Assembly: GCF_001904655.1 (NCBI RefSeq)
Contig: NZ_MRCC01000001.1
Location: 1 to 64,000, forward strand
Direction of reading: 5' to 3'
DNA from: Chroogloeocystis siderophila 5.2 s.c.1
GTDB lineage: Bacteria > Cyanobacteriota > Cyanobacteriia > Cyanobacteriales > Chroococcidiopsidaceae
Length of the DNA stretch: 64,000 bases
Shown one piece after another: positions 57,301 to 64,000 of this stretch. The notes below the pieces were generated by a model. It was not told where the DNA came from. It saw only the letters and a list, made by a program, of their open reading frames with translations, and ran no database searches. Positions within the stretch are counted from its first letter, which is position 1. Each line of letters starts with the position of its first letter. The position numbers and the translations under genes were made by a program.

Positions 57301-58131
57301 GATGAACCGCTTGAACAAAATCCTTTAGCTGCGCAAGTTGCTCAAGAAACACAACTATGGCAAGCAGCAGGGTTAACTTTAGAACAAGCTGAGGTGCGAT
57401 CGCGTTATCGCATTTTTGGCTCGAAACCTGGCGCATATGGTGCAGGACTCCAAGGTTTAATTGAAGCACAAAACTGGCATGATGATGAAGATTTAGCGCT
57501 TGCTTATATTAATTGGAGTAGCTATGCTTACTCGCGTTCGGCTGAAGGATGTGCCGTTCCTGAAGCTTTTGCACAGCGTTTACAACAAATGCAAATCGTT
57601 TTACACAATCAAGACAACCGCGAACACGATTTACTTGATTCGGATGATTATTATCAATTTCAGGGCGGTTTAACCGCAGCAGTACGTTCTTTACAAGGCA
57701 AAAACCCGCAAACTTATTTTGGCGACAACTCAATTCCAGCAAATCCCCGCGTGCGTCAACTCAAAGAAGAAATTGCCCGCGTTTATCGATCCCGCGTAAT
57801 TAACCCGAAGTGGATTGCGGGAGTCATGCGTCACGGTTACAAAGGTGCGTTTGAAATGGCGGCGACGGTAGATTATTTATTTGCCTACGACGCGACAGCG
57901 CATTGTGTTGAAGATCATATGTATCAGGGAGTTGCACAAGCGTACTTATTTGATCCCGATGTTCAGCAGTTTATCCAACAAAAGAATCCGTGGGCGTTGC
58001 GCGATATGGCAGAAAGATTATTAGAAGCGCATCAACGCGGTTTGTGGCAGAATATTGATCGCGCGATGCTAGAGAATTTGCGATCGCTCGTTCACCAAGC
58101 TGAAGCCAGTATCGAACAAACATTAAAGTGA
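54355..58131 (+). CDS. cobN: Cobaltochelatase subunit CobN
   Basis: 1258 residues, the large ATP-dependent metal-inserting subunit of the ChlH/CobN family. Blocks: RVGFYQ...KVGILFYRAHYLAGN, ALILANYPNRDGRLANGVG, VVHVGKHGNLEWLPGKSVAL, LPTGRNFYSVDIRAIPTETAW, GGDDIAEALALLGVQPVWD and GVMRHGYKGAFEMAATVDYLFAYDA. Three segments encoded by intergenic-type repeats interrupt it in frame (54900-54945, 55790-55850, 56735-56775). Start ATG at 54355. It is probably the CobN-type cobalt chelatase rather than magnesium chelatase ChlH, judged by the start and length. Confidence 0.93.
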   Translation: MHRINGTPGGWNPQSEGVIFLEQSPAPIVFLTAADTDIQTIAAGISKLPVGFPALRVANLLQLQQQLTIDTYAEEILEKAQVIILRLLGGRSYWSYGLEVVQETVQRTGASLIVIPGDDVLDPHLIEHSTVSLTAVIQIWRYFSEGGVENIVNGLQFVCDTCLETSYHPPQPQVVPRVGFYQSSEVRGWGSGEKPKVGILFYRAHYLAGNISVIDAFCQALQERNLEPVPIFVSSLRDRDVQDELASYFQPKDEPQIQLLLNTTSFSLARLEATLQLDFWEKLDVPVLQAILSSSPVDVWESQFQGLSPRDMAMNVALPEVDGRIITRAVSFKAVQTWNSDLETDVVVYEPRCDRIAFVADLAASWVRLRLLSPHERKIALILANYPNRDGRLANGVGLDTPASCVELLQALQAAGYRVENLPQSSDELMQRLTSGVTNDPEGRLRRVLQQVSWEEYCAYFRRLPLGVQRAISERWEDTNHRDAEGAEGKRYRKAEERRFAVPGIELGNVFVGIQPGRGYDVDPALNYHAPDLEPTHDYLAFYYWVRECFGADAVVHVGKHGNLEWLPGKSVALSEECYPEVALGALPHLYPFIVNDPGEGSQAKRRAQAVILDHLTPPLTRAQLYGPLQQLEGLVDEYYEAQSLDPTRLTLIRDRILHLILQENLHLDLGVTDGNEQLTISNVDAYLCELKEAQIRDGLHIFGQCPQGRQLRDLIVAIARMPSSDHCGLTQAIAQDWGLDFDPLTADFSQKLSANEIEILLTKTQQRCYTIGDAVEVLEHHATTLIEQILSNVEHPLTPEPLTPILNWIRDHLLPSLQQTQQEITHLLRGLDGRYVPSGAAGAPTRGRPEVLPTGRNFYSVDIRAIPTETAWDIGRKAAEALIERYTQDNGEYPKTLGLSIWGTSTMRTGGDDIAEALALLGVQPVWDGVSRRVVDLEVLPLSVLGRPRVDVTLRISGFFRDAFANLIDLFDTAVAAVAALDEPLEQNPLAAQVAQETQLWQAAGLTLEQAEVRSRYRIFGSKPGAYGAGLQGLIEAQNWHDDEDLALAYINWSSYAYSRSAEGCAVPEAFAQRLQQMQIVLHNQDNREHDLLDSDDYYQFQGGLTAAVRSLQGKNPQTYFGDNSIPANPRVRQLKEEIARVYRSRVINPKWIAGVMRHGYKGAFEMAATVDYLFAYDATAHCVEDHMYQGVAQAYLFDPDVQQFIQQKNPWALRDMAERLLEAHQRGLWQNIDRAMLENLRSLVHQAEASIEQTLK
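55790..55850 (+). repeat. Intergenic-type cagagacgcagagg repeat inside cobN
   Basis: The DNA accacagagacgcagagggcgcagagg is the standard dispersed spacer repeat of many cyanobacterial genomes. Here it encodes about 20 residues (NHRDAEGAEG, then KRYRKAEERR) in frame within cobN, with no stop. Confidence 0.75.
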
Positions 58132-58133
58132 TT

Positions 58134-58656
58134 TTGCCATCTTCAACCAATCAAAAACCTCTGCTGTAGTTAACTCTAGAGGGATTTCTGCTAGCACTGG
58201 TAGGCGATCGCTATCTTGTCTTAGTTCTGGTTGCTGACCTGGCAGAAAAACTAATATACTGCGATCATCTGCGTCAATCAACTAACCTAATCGACATCCA
58301 TGTTGTAAACAGTGGAGAAAGAATCTCTATCACCTAATCGGGAGGTAATTGAAAGTTATCAGGGACTTCCCCATCTGTATTAAAAGGAATTCGTTGCCAC
58401 TGGAAGACCGCAATATCTGGGACAATTGAGCGATCACCAAAGCTACAACGTAGTTCAGGAAAAGCATAAGCGATTTTTTGCTCCTCTGTAATGTCGTTAA
58501 TTGCGGCACACAGCTTACTCTGCAAGCGGCTGTGTCTCCCTTTCGGCATCGGCTTTTGGACGATCTCTCCATTGTTATGTATTCACTGGCTGGCTTCGTC
58601 TCAGGAAGCTTGAGAAACTCTGCTAAAGTGATGTTGGGCGTTGTTGTAGAGGTCAT
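58134..58656 (-). pseudogene. Broken Uma2-family nuclease gene
   Basis: The start MTSTTTPNITLAEFLKLPETKPASEY is typical of cyanobacterial Uma2 (DUF820) restriction-endonuclease-like proteins. After it the frame shifts to MPKGRHSRLQSKLCAAIND, AFPELRCSFGDRSIVPDI and VPDNFQLPPD, where a stop occurs. A further part (LIDADDRSILVFLPGQ, LPVLAEIPLELTTAEVFDWL) follows in another frame down to about 58134. At least two lesions make it a pseudogene. Confidence 0.8.
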
Positions 58657-58731
58657 TGTTTCACCTCTCTTTTTTCATTGGTTGTTCAATATTAACGTCT
58701 GTTCGATGGAAAAGTGCTGAGCGATTGACAA

Positions 58732-59262
58732 TTAGCTAGTTTTCTGTAGCTCACGCCACTTTGCTGCTTTTTCATTCATCTGTTGAATAAATCCATGCTT
58801 CCCATCCATGTAACTATCAATGTCATATGGATACTTTCTGGCTAACTCGCGCTTCAACTTGCTATATTCCTGCGCATCTTCCAAGTGGGCAATCATGTAG
58901 TCTCTAAATGCTAAATGTTTCTCTACTTCTGGTTTGCCCACTTCAAATGCATGAACATGATGTGTTCTGACACCTGCTGTGTTGTTTTTGCGAAAGTAAC
59001 GGCGACTTGGAATTCCAAACTCGCCCATCGCTTCATAGCCTAAAGCTATCATTGATAAATTGCATTGATCCGTTTTGGCAATTGCTTTTACCTCCACTAA
59101 CAAATCAATAATCGGTTTGGCGTAAATATGAGGTATTGCAGGACTACCAATATGATGAATTGCAACGACATTGTTACCCAACGCTTGCAAGATGTGCTGT
59201 TTTTCTTTTACAAAGGCGTCTCGCCACTGGGGATTATGGGGAACAACTTCGACTTTTCTCAT
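58732..59262 (-). CDS. GrpB-family (UPF0157) protein
   Basis: 176 residues, nucleotidyltransferase-like fold: VEVVPHNPQWRDAFVKEKQHIL, AIHHIGSPAIPHIYAKPIIDLLVEV, THHVHAFEVGKPEVEKHLAFRDYM and LKRELARKYPYDIDSY. The usual GSTAVPG-type motif is GSPAIPH here, a conservative variant, except for the Gly to His change at its end. Function is uncertain for the whole family. It is a single gene. Confidence 0.9.
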   Translation of the reverse strand: MRKVEVVPHNPQWRDAFVKEKQHILQALGNNVVAIHHIGSPAIPHIYAKPIIDLLVEVKAIAKTDQCNLSMIALGYEAMGEFGIPSRRYFRKNNTAGVRTHHVHAFEVGKPEVEKHLAFRDYMIAHLEDAQEYSKLKRELARKYPYDIDSYMDGKHGFIQQMNEKAAKWRELQKTS

Positions 59263-59442
59263 AGGGATGACTGAATTTTATGCTGAGTGCTAACACAAAA
59301 CTTATCAACTAACCACTCTTCTTTCTGAAGCTGGATCAAGCTGAATTCGAGTGCGATCGCTGTCCTAGTCTACCCTGCTCTCAACTACAATATCCTTGGA
59401 AGCAATTAATAGCAGACACTCTTTAATAAACTAGAAGCAGAT

Positions 59443-59958
59443 ATGCCAAGAACTCAACGTAACGACAACTTTATCGATAAATCTTTTACCGTCATGGCGG
59501 ATCTAATTCTCAAAGTTCTGCCGACAAATAAAAAAGCCAAAGAAGCTTTTGTCTACTACCGTGATGGAATGGCAGCCCAAGCCGACGGCGACTACGCTGA
59601 AGCTTTAGATAACTACAACGAAGCTTTAGAATTAGAAGAAGACCCATACGATCGCAGTTATATCTTCTACAACATTGCCTTAATTCATGCGAGTAATGGC
59701 GAACATGAAAAAGCTCTAAACTACTATCACCAAGCACTAGAAACAAATCCGCGCCTGATCCAAGCACTCAACAACATTGCGGTAATCTATCACTACCAAG
59801 GCGAAAGAGCCAAAGAAGCAGGCGACAATGACGGTGCAGAAGCTTTATTTGACCAAGCTGCTGATTACTGGAGACGAGCCATCAGCATCGCCCCTAACAA
59901 TTACCTAGAAGCACAAAACTGGCTGAAAACGACAGGTAGAATGCACGAAAACTTTTAG
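59443..59958 (+). CDS. ycf3: Photosystem I assembly protein Ycf3
   Basis: 171 residues with three TPR motifs ([60 protein letters not shown]). It acts as a thylakoid-associated chaperone that assembles PsaA/PsaB. Start [20 protein letters not shown] is the conserved family start. Length is normal. It lies 82 bp upstream of gatC on the same strand, separated by a low-complexity tract. Confidence 0.96.
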   Translation: MPRTQRNDNFIDKSFTVMADLILKVLPTNKKAKEAFVYYRDGMAAQADGDYAEALDNYNEALELEEDPYDRSYIFYNIALIHASNGEHEKALNYYHQALETNPRLIQALNNIAVIYHYQGERAKEAGDNDGAEALFDQAADYWRRAISIAPNNYLEAQNWLKTTGRMHENF

Positions 59959-59959
59959 T

Positions 59960-60040
59960 GAGAGAGTGACTAGTGACTAGTGAGTAGAAAGCTCAGTGTG
60001 ATTCTATTACCCATCACCAATTACCAATTACCTCTTACCT
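59960..60040. repeat. Low-complexity spacer between ycf3 and gatC
   Basis: gagtgactagtgactagtgagtag followed by caccaattaccaattacctcttacc: two kinds of short repeated units back to back, reaching to the gatC start codon. The second recurs at 22810-22880 and 27175-27210. Confidence 0.55.
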
Positions 60041-60334
60041 ATGATTGATCGCGAACAAGTCCGAAAAGTGGCGCTTTTAGCTCGATTAGAGTTAACTCCA
60101 CAAGAGGAAGAACAATTTACTACGCAGCTAAGTAGTATTCTGGACTACTTTGAACAACTAAGTGAACTCGATGTAACTGATGTCCCACCCACAGCAAGAG
60201 CAATTGAAGTAAAAAATATAACACGCCCTGATGAACTAAAACCTTACGAAGAACGCGCCGCAATTCTCAGCAGTGCGCCAGAACAAGAGGGCGAGTACTT
60301 TAAAGTGCCACAAATTTTGAATGTAGAAGAGTAG
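60041..60334 (+). CDS. gatC: Aspartyl/glutamyl-tRNA amidotransferase subunit C
   Basis: 97 residues. The small scaffold subunit of GatCAB, which amidates Glu-tRNA(Gln) and Asp-tRNA(Asn). Start [19 protein letters not shown], central [22 protein letters not shown] and C-terminal EYFKVPQIL are typical. The partners gatA/gatB are not in the window, as is usual in cyanobacteria. Confidence 0.94.
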   Translation: MIDREQVRKVALLARLELTPQEEEQFTTQLSSILDYFEQLSELDVTDVPPTARAIEVKNITRPDELKPYEERAAILSSAPEQEGEYFKVPQILNVEE

Positions 60335-60546
60335 TTACAGCTTTCAAGATCTGAAGGTGGAAAGTAAGAAATTGTGTCTTTATCTCAGAAATAACTACGG
60401 CGAATCTACAGCTTTGCAAAGTTCTAAATAATGAATGCACAACGAGACAAACTTCATCTACCCCCCGTGAACAAGTGAAGTCTGTCTTATTTCCTCAAAA
60501 TTTTTATTTTTTTAGTGTGTGTAGGCACACTTTGTATAAATAGCCA

Positions 60547-60558
60547 CGACTAAAGTCG
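60547..60558. repeat. Dispersed palindrome CGACTAAAGTCG
   Basis: A 12-bp palindrome in agccacgactaaagtcgg, upstream of the reductase gene; similar in style to the palindromes at 14417, 33170 and 43410, with a different core. The wider 60335-60593 spacer has no gene. Confidence 0.45.
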
Positions 60559-60593
60559 GAGAGCCTTGAAAGCAATTATAGGAGATTTTCATA

Positions 60594-61577
60594 ATGGGTT
60601 TGGGTGTTCTCATTGATGGCAAATGGGTGCCAGAACGCGAACAAGAAGACGAAGGAGGGAGGTTTGTGCGTCCTTCAACGACCTTCCGCGATAAAATTAC
60701 TGCTGATGGTTCGAGTGGCTTTAAAGCTGAACCAGGACGTTACCATCTTTATATCTCCTGGGCTTGCCCTTGGGCGCATCGTACCGCAATCATGCGACGG
60801 TTGAAAGGGTTAGAAGATGTTATTGGTCTTTCTGTAGTAGCACCAGTTATCGATCAAAACAGTTGGGAATTCTCTGACGATGAACCAGGGAGTATTCCGG
60901 ATACAGTTAACCACACGAATTACTTGTGGGAAGTCTATCTGAAAGCTGAGCCTGACTACAGCGGTAGAGTAACTGTACCTGTTTTATGGGATAAGAAAAC
61001 TGGCACAATTGTCAATAACGAATCCCGCGAAATTATTCGGATGTTGGATACTGAGTTTGAAGCTTACGCTAAACAGGATATTCATTTTTATCCGCAAGAC
61101 ATACAGGAAAAAATTGACGAAACGATTGATGCAATTTATCAACCGATTAACAATGGAGTTTATCGCGCAGGTTTTGCAACAACGCAATCCGCGTATGAAG
61201 AAGCTGTCACCGAATTGTTTCAAGCATTAGATTATTGGGAAAAAGTCTTATCTGAGCAGCGTTATTTGTGTGGCGATCGCCTAACTGAAGCCGATTGGTG
61301 TCTGTTTACAACACTACTGCGCTTTGACCCTGTTTACTACGTTCATTTCAAGTGCAACTTGCGGCGCATTGCCGATTATCCTAATCTTTGGAATTATCTA
61401 AAAGACCTTTATCAACAAAAGGGTGTCAAAGAAACGTGTCATTTTGACCATATCAAAAAGCACTACTACATGAGTCATCCAAAAGTTAACCCGACACGTA
61501 TTGTTCCCAAAGGACCAATTCTAGATTTAGATGCACCACATAACCGTTATCGATGGGGCGCGACTCTACAAGTGTAA
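60594..61577 (+). CDS. Glutathionyl-hydroquinone reductase (Xi-class glutathione transferase)
   Basis: 327 residues. The N-terminal thioredoxin-like domain carries Cys58 in YISWACPWAHRTAIMR, the hallmark of Xi-class enzymes that reduce glutathionyl-hydroquinones with glutathione. The helical C-terminal domain includes YLCGDRLTEADWCLFTTLLRFD and GVKETCHFDHIKKHYYMSH. A good ribosome site (AGGAG) precedes ATG 60594. It likely protects against oxidised quinones. The next gene starts 75 bp after it, perhaps in one transcript. Confidence 0.92.
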   Translation: MGLGVLIDGKWVPEREQEDEGGRFVRPSTTFRDKITADGSSGFKAEPGRYHLYISWACPWAHRTAIMRRLKGLEDVIGLSVVAPVIDQNSWEFSDDEPGSIPDTVNHTNYLWEVYLKAEPDYSGRVTVPVLWDKKTGTIVNNESREIIRMLDTEFEAYAKQDIHFYPQDIQEKIDETIDAIYQPINNGVYRAGFATTQSAYEEAVTELFQALDYWEKVLSEQRYLCGDRLTEADWCLFTTLLRFDPVYYVHFKCNLRRIADYPNLWNYLKDLYQQKGVKETCHFDHIKKHYYMSHPKVNPTRIVPKGPILDLDAPHNRYRWGATLQV

Positions 61578-61651
61578 AAAAAACGGAACAAAATAAATTA
61601 TCAACCATCTACGTAGGTACTCATAGCAACCTACGTTACTTTCTATCAAAA

Positions 61652-62186
61652 ATGAAACTCAAACTGATACTCCTAGGGTTAGTAGCTATGACAGGATTAG
61701 GAGTTATCTTTTTTCACATCACGAATAACAAATCGTCCGAACAAATTAGCCAAATAAATCCTCAATGGCAAACTTATATAGAACCTAATACTTACTCGAT
61801 TCAACATCCGCCAAATTGGTTTGTTGAGCGTTTGCGCAGGGAATTAGTGATAATTACGAGTCAACCACCTGTAAAAAAATGGCACGGGAAAATTACCTCC
61901 TGATTTAATTAAAACAGATATTCGCATTGAACCAACTTTATTTGAATCACTTGCGAACCAAATACTGAATTCAGAAGTTGAAATATCTCAAATAACTCAC
62001 AAAGAACAACCGCAGACCGACGGTAGAGAAGCATTAACACTCTGGATTAGCGATCGCTTTGGTGCAAACTCAGTTTTAACGCTTATTCGATATCAGCCTA
62101 ACGAAACAATTTACATCGCCAGTTTCCATACCACAGAAAATATCGCAGCGCCTGATATTATTCAAAATATTCACGGTTCTTTATGA
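61652..62186 (+). pseudogene. Frameshifted membrane-anchored protein gene
   Basis: From ATG 61652 the product starts MKLKLILLGLVAMTGLGVIFF, a hydrophobic anchor, then WQTYIEPNTYSIQHPPNWFVERL. At a run of seven A (61872-61878) the frame is lost and a TGA follows. With six A it would continue NGTGKLPPDLIKTDIRIEP, LFESLANQILNSEVEIS and IYIASFHTTENIAAPDIIQNIH to the TGA at 62184-62186, about 178 residues. A PsbP-like fold is conceivable from the Pro-rich start of the domain, but this is not shown. It could be a sequencing error or phase-variable. Confidence 0.7.
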
Positions 62187-62203
62187 ATCAGCGAGTAATA
62201 AAG

Positions 62204-63544
62204 TTAAGTACGACAAACTTGTTCGAGTGTCGGTACAAAATCTGGATAGGAAATAGCCGCAGCTTCTGCACGATTAATAGTTGTAGTTCCGGTACTATTG
62301 AGCGCAGCGATCGCTAAACTCATCGCAATGCGATGATCTGTATGACTATCGACATCTGTACCTGTAAGCAAAGTTCCCCCAACAATTTCTAAACCATCAG
62401 GAAGTTCGGTCACATTAGCCCCCATGCGTTGCAGTTGATTTGCCATAACTGTAATGCGATCGCTTTCTTTAACGCGCAATTCCTCCGCATCGCGAATCAC
62501 GGTTGTCCCCTGCGCAAAAACTGCGGCGACGGTAAGAATCGGGATTTCATCAATTAATCGCGGAATCAAATCGCCAGCGATCGTACAACTAGTGAGTTGA
62601 CTCGAACGTACGCGTAAATCTGCAACAGGTTCGCCTGCAACTAAACGCTGATTTTCTAACTGAACATCTGCGTTCATCATCGACAATGCTTCTAAAATAC
62701 CCGTACGTGTAGGATTTACCCCTACATTTTCAATAATTAATTCGGAATCAGGAACAATTGCTGCTGCAACTAGCCAAAAAGCCGCAGAACTAATATCTCC
62801 AGGTACAATAACGGTTTGTCCTTGTAATTGTGCAGGTCCTGTGACTGTAACACTGTGAGTATCAGGCTCGACGCTGAGTTTCGCCCCGAAGGCTTGGAGC
62901 ATTCTTTCGCTATGATCCCGCGATAAGGCTGGTTCCGTGACAGTTGTTTCGCCTTCAGTCATCAATCCGGCTAAGAGAATACACGATTTCACTTGCGCAG
63001 AAGCGATCGGAGAATTGTAATGAATTGGTTTAAGCGTTTGTCCTTGAATTGCTAAAGGCGCTAACGAATTATCTTTACGTCCCCAAATTTGCGCCCCCAT
63101 TTGTTGCAATGGTTTGACGACACGCGACATCGGACGCGATCGCAATGAATTATCACCTGTGACAGCAAAAAATCGCCTAGGATGCGCCGCTAAAATTCCG
63201 AGCATCAACCGTAGTGTTGTCCCAGAATTCCCAGCATTGAGGACATCGACAGGTTCTTGTAATTGCCCCAATCCTATTCCTTTGACGGTGACTAATTCGC
63301 TATTTAACTCGGAAATTTCCGCCCCCAAAGCTTGAAAACAACTTGCTGTACTGCGCGGATCTTCGCCTAGCAACAACCCTTGAATGCGCGTTTCGCCCGA
63401 TGCGATCGCACCTAGCATCAAAGCCCGATGCGAAATCGATTTATCTCCTGGAACTCGGATACGACCGTGTAAGGATAATCCTGTAGCACGATTAATAACG
63501 AGATTTTGGTGACGATTCGTTTCTTGCGTGATGACAACCGACAT
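62204..63544 (-). CDS. aroA: 3-phosphoshikimate 1-carboxyvinyltransferase (EPSP synthase)
   Basis: 446 residues. It joins shikimate-3-phosphate and phosphoenolpyruvate in the shikimate pathway. Blocks: [73 protein letters not shown] and [20 protein letters not shown]. The GNSGTT loop and the sequence style fit the class II type. It is convergent with the small frameshifted gene, 17 bp apart. Confidence 0.96.
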   Translation of the reverse strand: MSVVITQETNRHQNLVINRATGLSLHGRIRVPGDKSISHRALMLGAIASGETRIQGLLLGEDPRSTASCFQALGAEISELNSELVTVKGIGLGQLQEPVDVLNAGNSGTTLRLMLGILAAHPRRFFAVTGDNSLRSRPMSRVVKPLQQMGAQIWGRKDNSLAPLAIQGQTLKPIHYNSPIASAQVKSCILLAGLMTEGETTVTEPALSRDHSERMLQAFGAKLSVEPDTHSVTVTGPAQLQGQTVIVPGDISSAAFWLVAAAIVPDSELIIENVGVNPTRTGILEALSMMNADVQLENQRLVAGEPVADLRVRSSQLTSCTIAGDLIPRLIDEIPILTVAAVFAQGTTVIRDAEELRVKESDRITVMANQLQRMGANVTELPDGLEIVGGTLLTGTDVDSHTDHRIAMSLAIAALNSTGTTTINRAEAAAISYPDFVPTLEQVCRT

Positions 63545-63955
63545 GAAAACTCACGTAACGTGTGTGCATTTCATCCTACCGCAGTATTAGCACTCAGGTA
63601 CTGAAATCCTAGTTAATTTTGAACTCAAGACTACATCGATTTTCTCAAGAATTATCAGCTTATAACTCAAATGCTACTTACAATATCGATTGAGTTACTT
63701 TTTAGTGTAGTCTTAACCTTTTTCTCACCAAAAATTCACAAAACTGTCAACAATATAAAGTCATTGTTTAAGTATAAGTATCAAACTTTACTTTTTTAAA
63801 CTCAACTGACAGTATATCTCTATACAAAATTATAATCATAAATTTATTCAGTAGTCTTTGAGCATAGTAAATAATATTAATCTACTAAGTAAATTTAATT
63901 AGCTGACTATAACTAAGTTTTAAAAAAAAATAAATTATCTCAAAAACCTACAATA
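63545..63955. other. Strongly AT-rich spacer
   Basis: About 410 bp of AT-rich sequence between the divergent aroA and glycosyltransferase genes. No gene or repeat seen; both promoters should lie here. The sharp fall in GC may mark the edge of a transferred polysaccharide gene cluster to the right. Confidence 0.5.
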
Positions 63956-64000
63956 ATGAAAATAAGTGTAATTATTCCTTGCTTTAATGCAGCAAAAACA
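63956..64000 (+). CDS. Start of a family 2 glycosyltransferase (truncated by the window)
   Basis: Fifteen codons from the ATG at 63956 read MKISVIIPCFNAAKT, the first strand and nucleotide-binding turn of GT2 glycosyltransferases (VSVIIPCYN-type). No more can be said because the window ends here. Confidence 0.7.
   Translation, partial: MKISVIIPCFNAAKT

Noticed and set aside
1-64000. CRISPR array, rRNA or tRNA genes
   Set aside because: No regularly spaced repeats and no tRNA T-loop or rRNA segments were recognised by eye; a dedicated scan could still find a divergent tRNA.

Overview
The window is a piece of a cyanobacterial chromosome. Cyanobacterium-specific genes run through it (ycf3, ndhD/ndhF, an RbcR-type regulator, DUF1517, DUF4327, DUF751/Ycf33-like, ThiE with a cyanobacterial N-terminal extension). 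The HIP1 palindrome GCGATCGC and its GCGATCG core recur in almost every gene, and short tandem-type repeats (gggagtaggg, cagaggcagagg, ggtaattggt) fill many spacers. Moderate GC, many free-standing regulators and several decaying genes suit a large, repeat-rich genome (Chroococcidiopsis/Gloeocapsopsis-like or a relative), but the species cannot be fixed from this sequence alone.

Layout. 1-0.7 kb: two IS1-type ends head to head, with one decayed element. 0.8-6.2 kb: ruvA-spp, an MFS carrier, hisIE, a ChaB-domain gene and hemL. 6.2-6.4 kb: a compact structured region resembling a solitary IscB-type guide RNA. 6.5-11 kb: DUF1517, thiS/thiE, and a beta-helix/SPOR cell-surface protein. 11.2-14.1 kb: a response regulator and GAF-PAS-PAS histidine kinase pair. 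14.5-18.3 kb: ndhD-ndhF of NDH-1. 18.5-24.8 kb: a thioredoxin, a dead membrane-protein gene, rbcR, a membrane Ser/Thr kinase, a PstS-like protein preceded by the tail of a lost paralogue, and a Crp/Fnr regulator. 25.2-27.2 kb: a catalytic-core-less ArgRS-like protein, a hairpin RNA candidate and a HAD phosphatase. 27.6-31.4 kb: a four-gene cluster (GT2 glycosyltransferase facing an acyl-CoA dehydrogenase / PIG-L deacetylase / NodS-like methyltransferase operon). 31.6-38.9 kb: a Cys-rich secreted protein, rpsD, moaA, an MFS carrier, cbiD and guaA. 39.5-42.8 kb: a choloylglycine-hydrolase-family enzyme followed by a degraded stretch (broken methyltransferase, truncated IS5-type element, broken Crp-type gene). 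42.8-54.2 kb: an ester-cyclase-like protein, CDF transporter, DUF4327, nagZ, rbfA, DUF751, a Dam-type restriction-modification pair, a Tat-type phosphoesterase, nanE and a cyanobacteriochrome-like kinase. 54.3-64 kb: cobN, a dead Uma2 gene, GrpB, ycf3, gatC, a glutathionyl-hydroquinone reductase, a frameshifted small protein, aroA and the first codons of a glycosyltransferase.

Most of the window is housekeeping: DNA repair, histidine, tetrapyrrole, thiamin, molybdopterin, cobalamin, GMP and aromatic synthesis, photosynthetic electron transport and PSI assembly. The most system-like accessory locus is the 27.6-31.4 kb cluster. Its enzyme classes (glycosyltransferase, de-N-acetylase, NodS-like methyltransferase, acyl-CoA dehydrogenase) suggest synthesis of a modified amino-sugar or acylated glycoconjugate. 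Other points of interest are the solitary guide-RNA-like element, the ArgRS-derived protein without a catalytic core, the cobN gene carrying intergenic-type repeats in frame, and the kinase/PstS-like locus with a duplicated tail.
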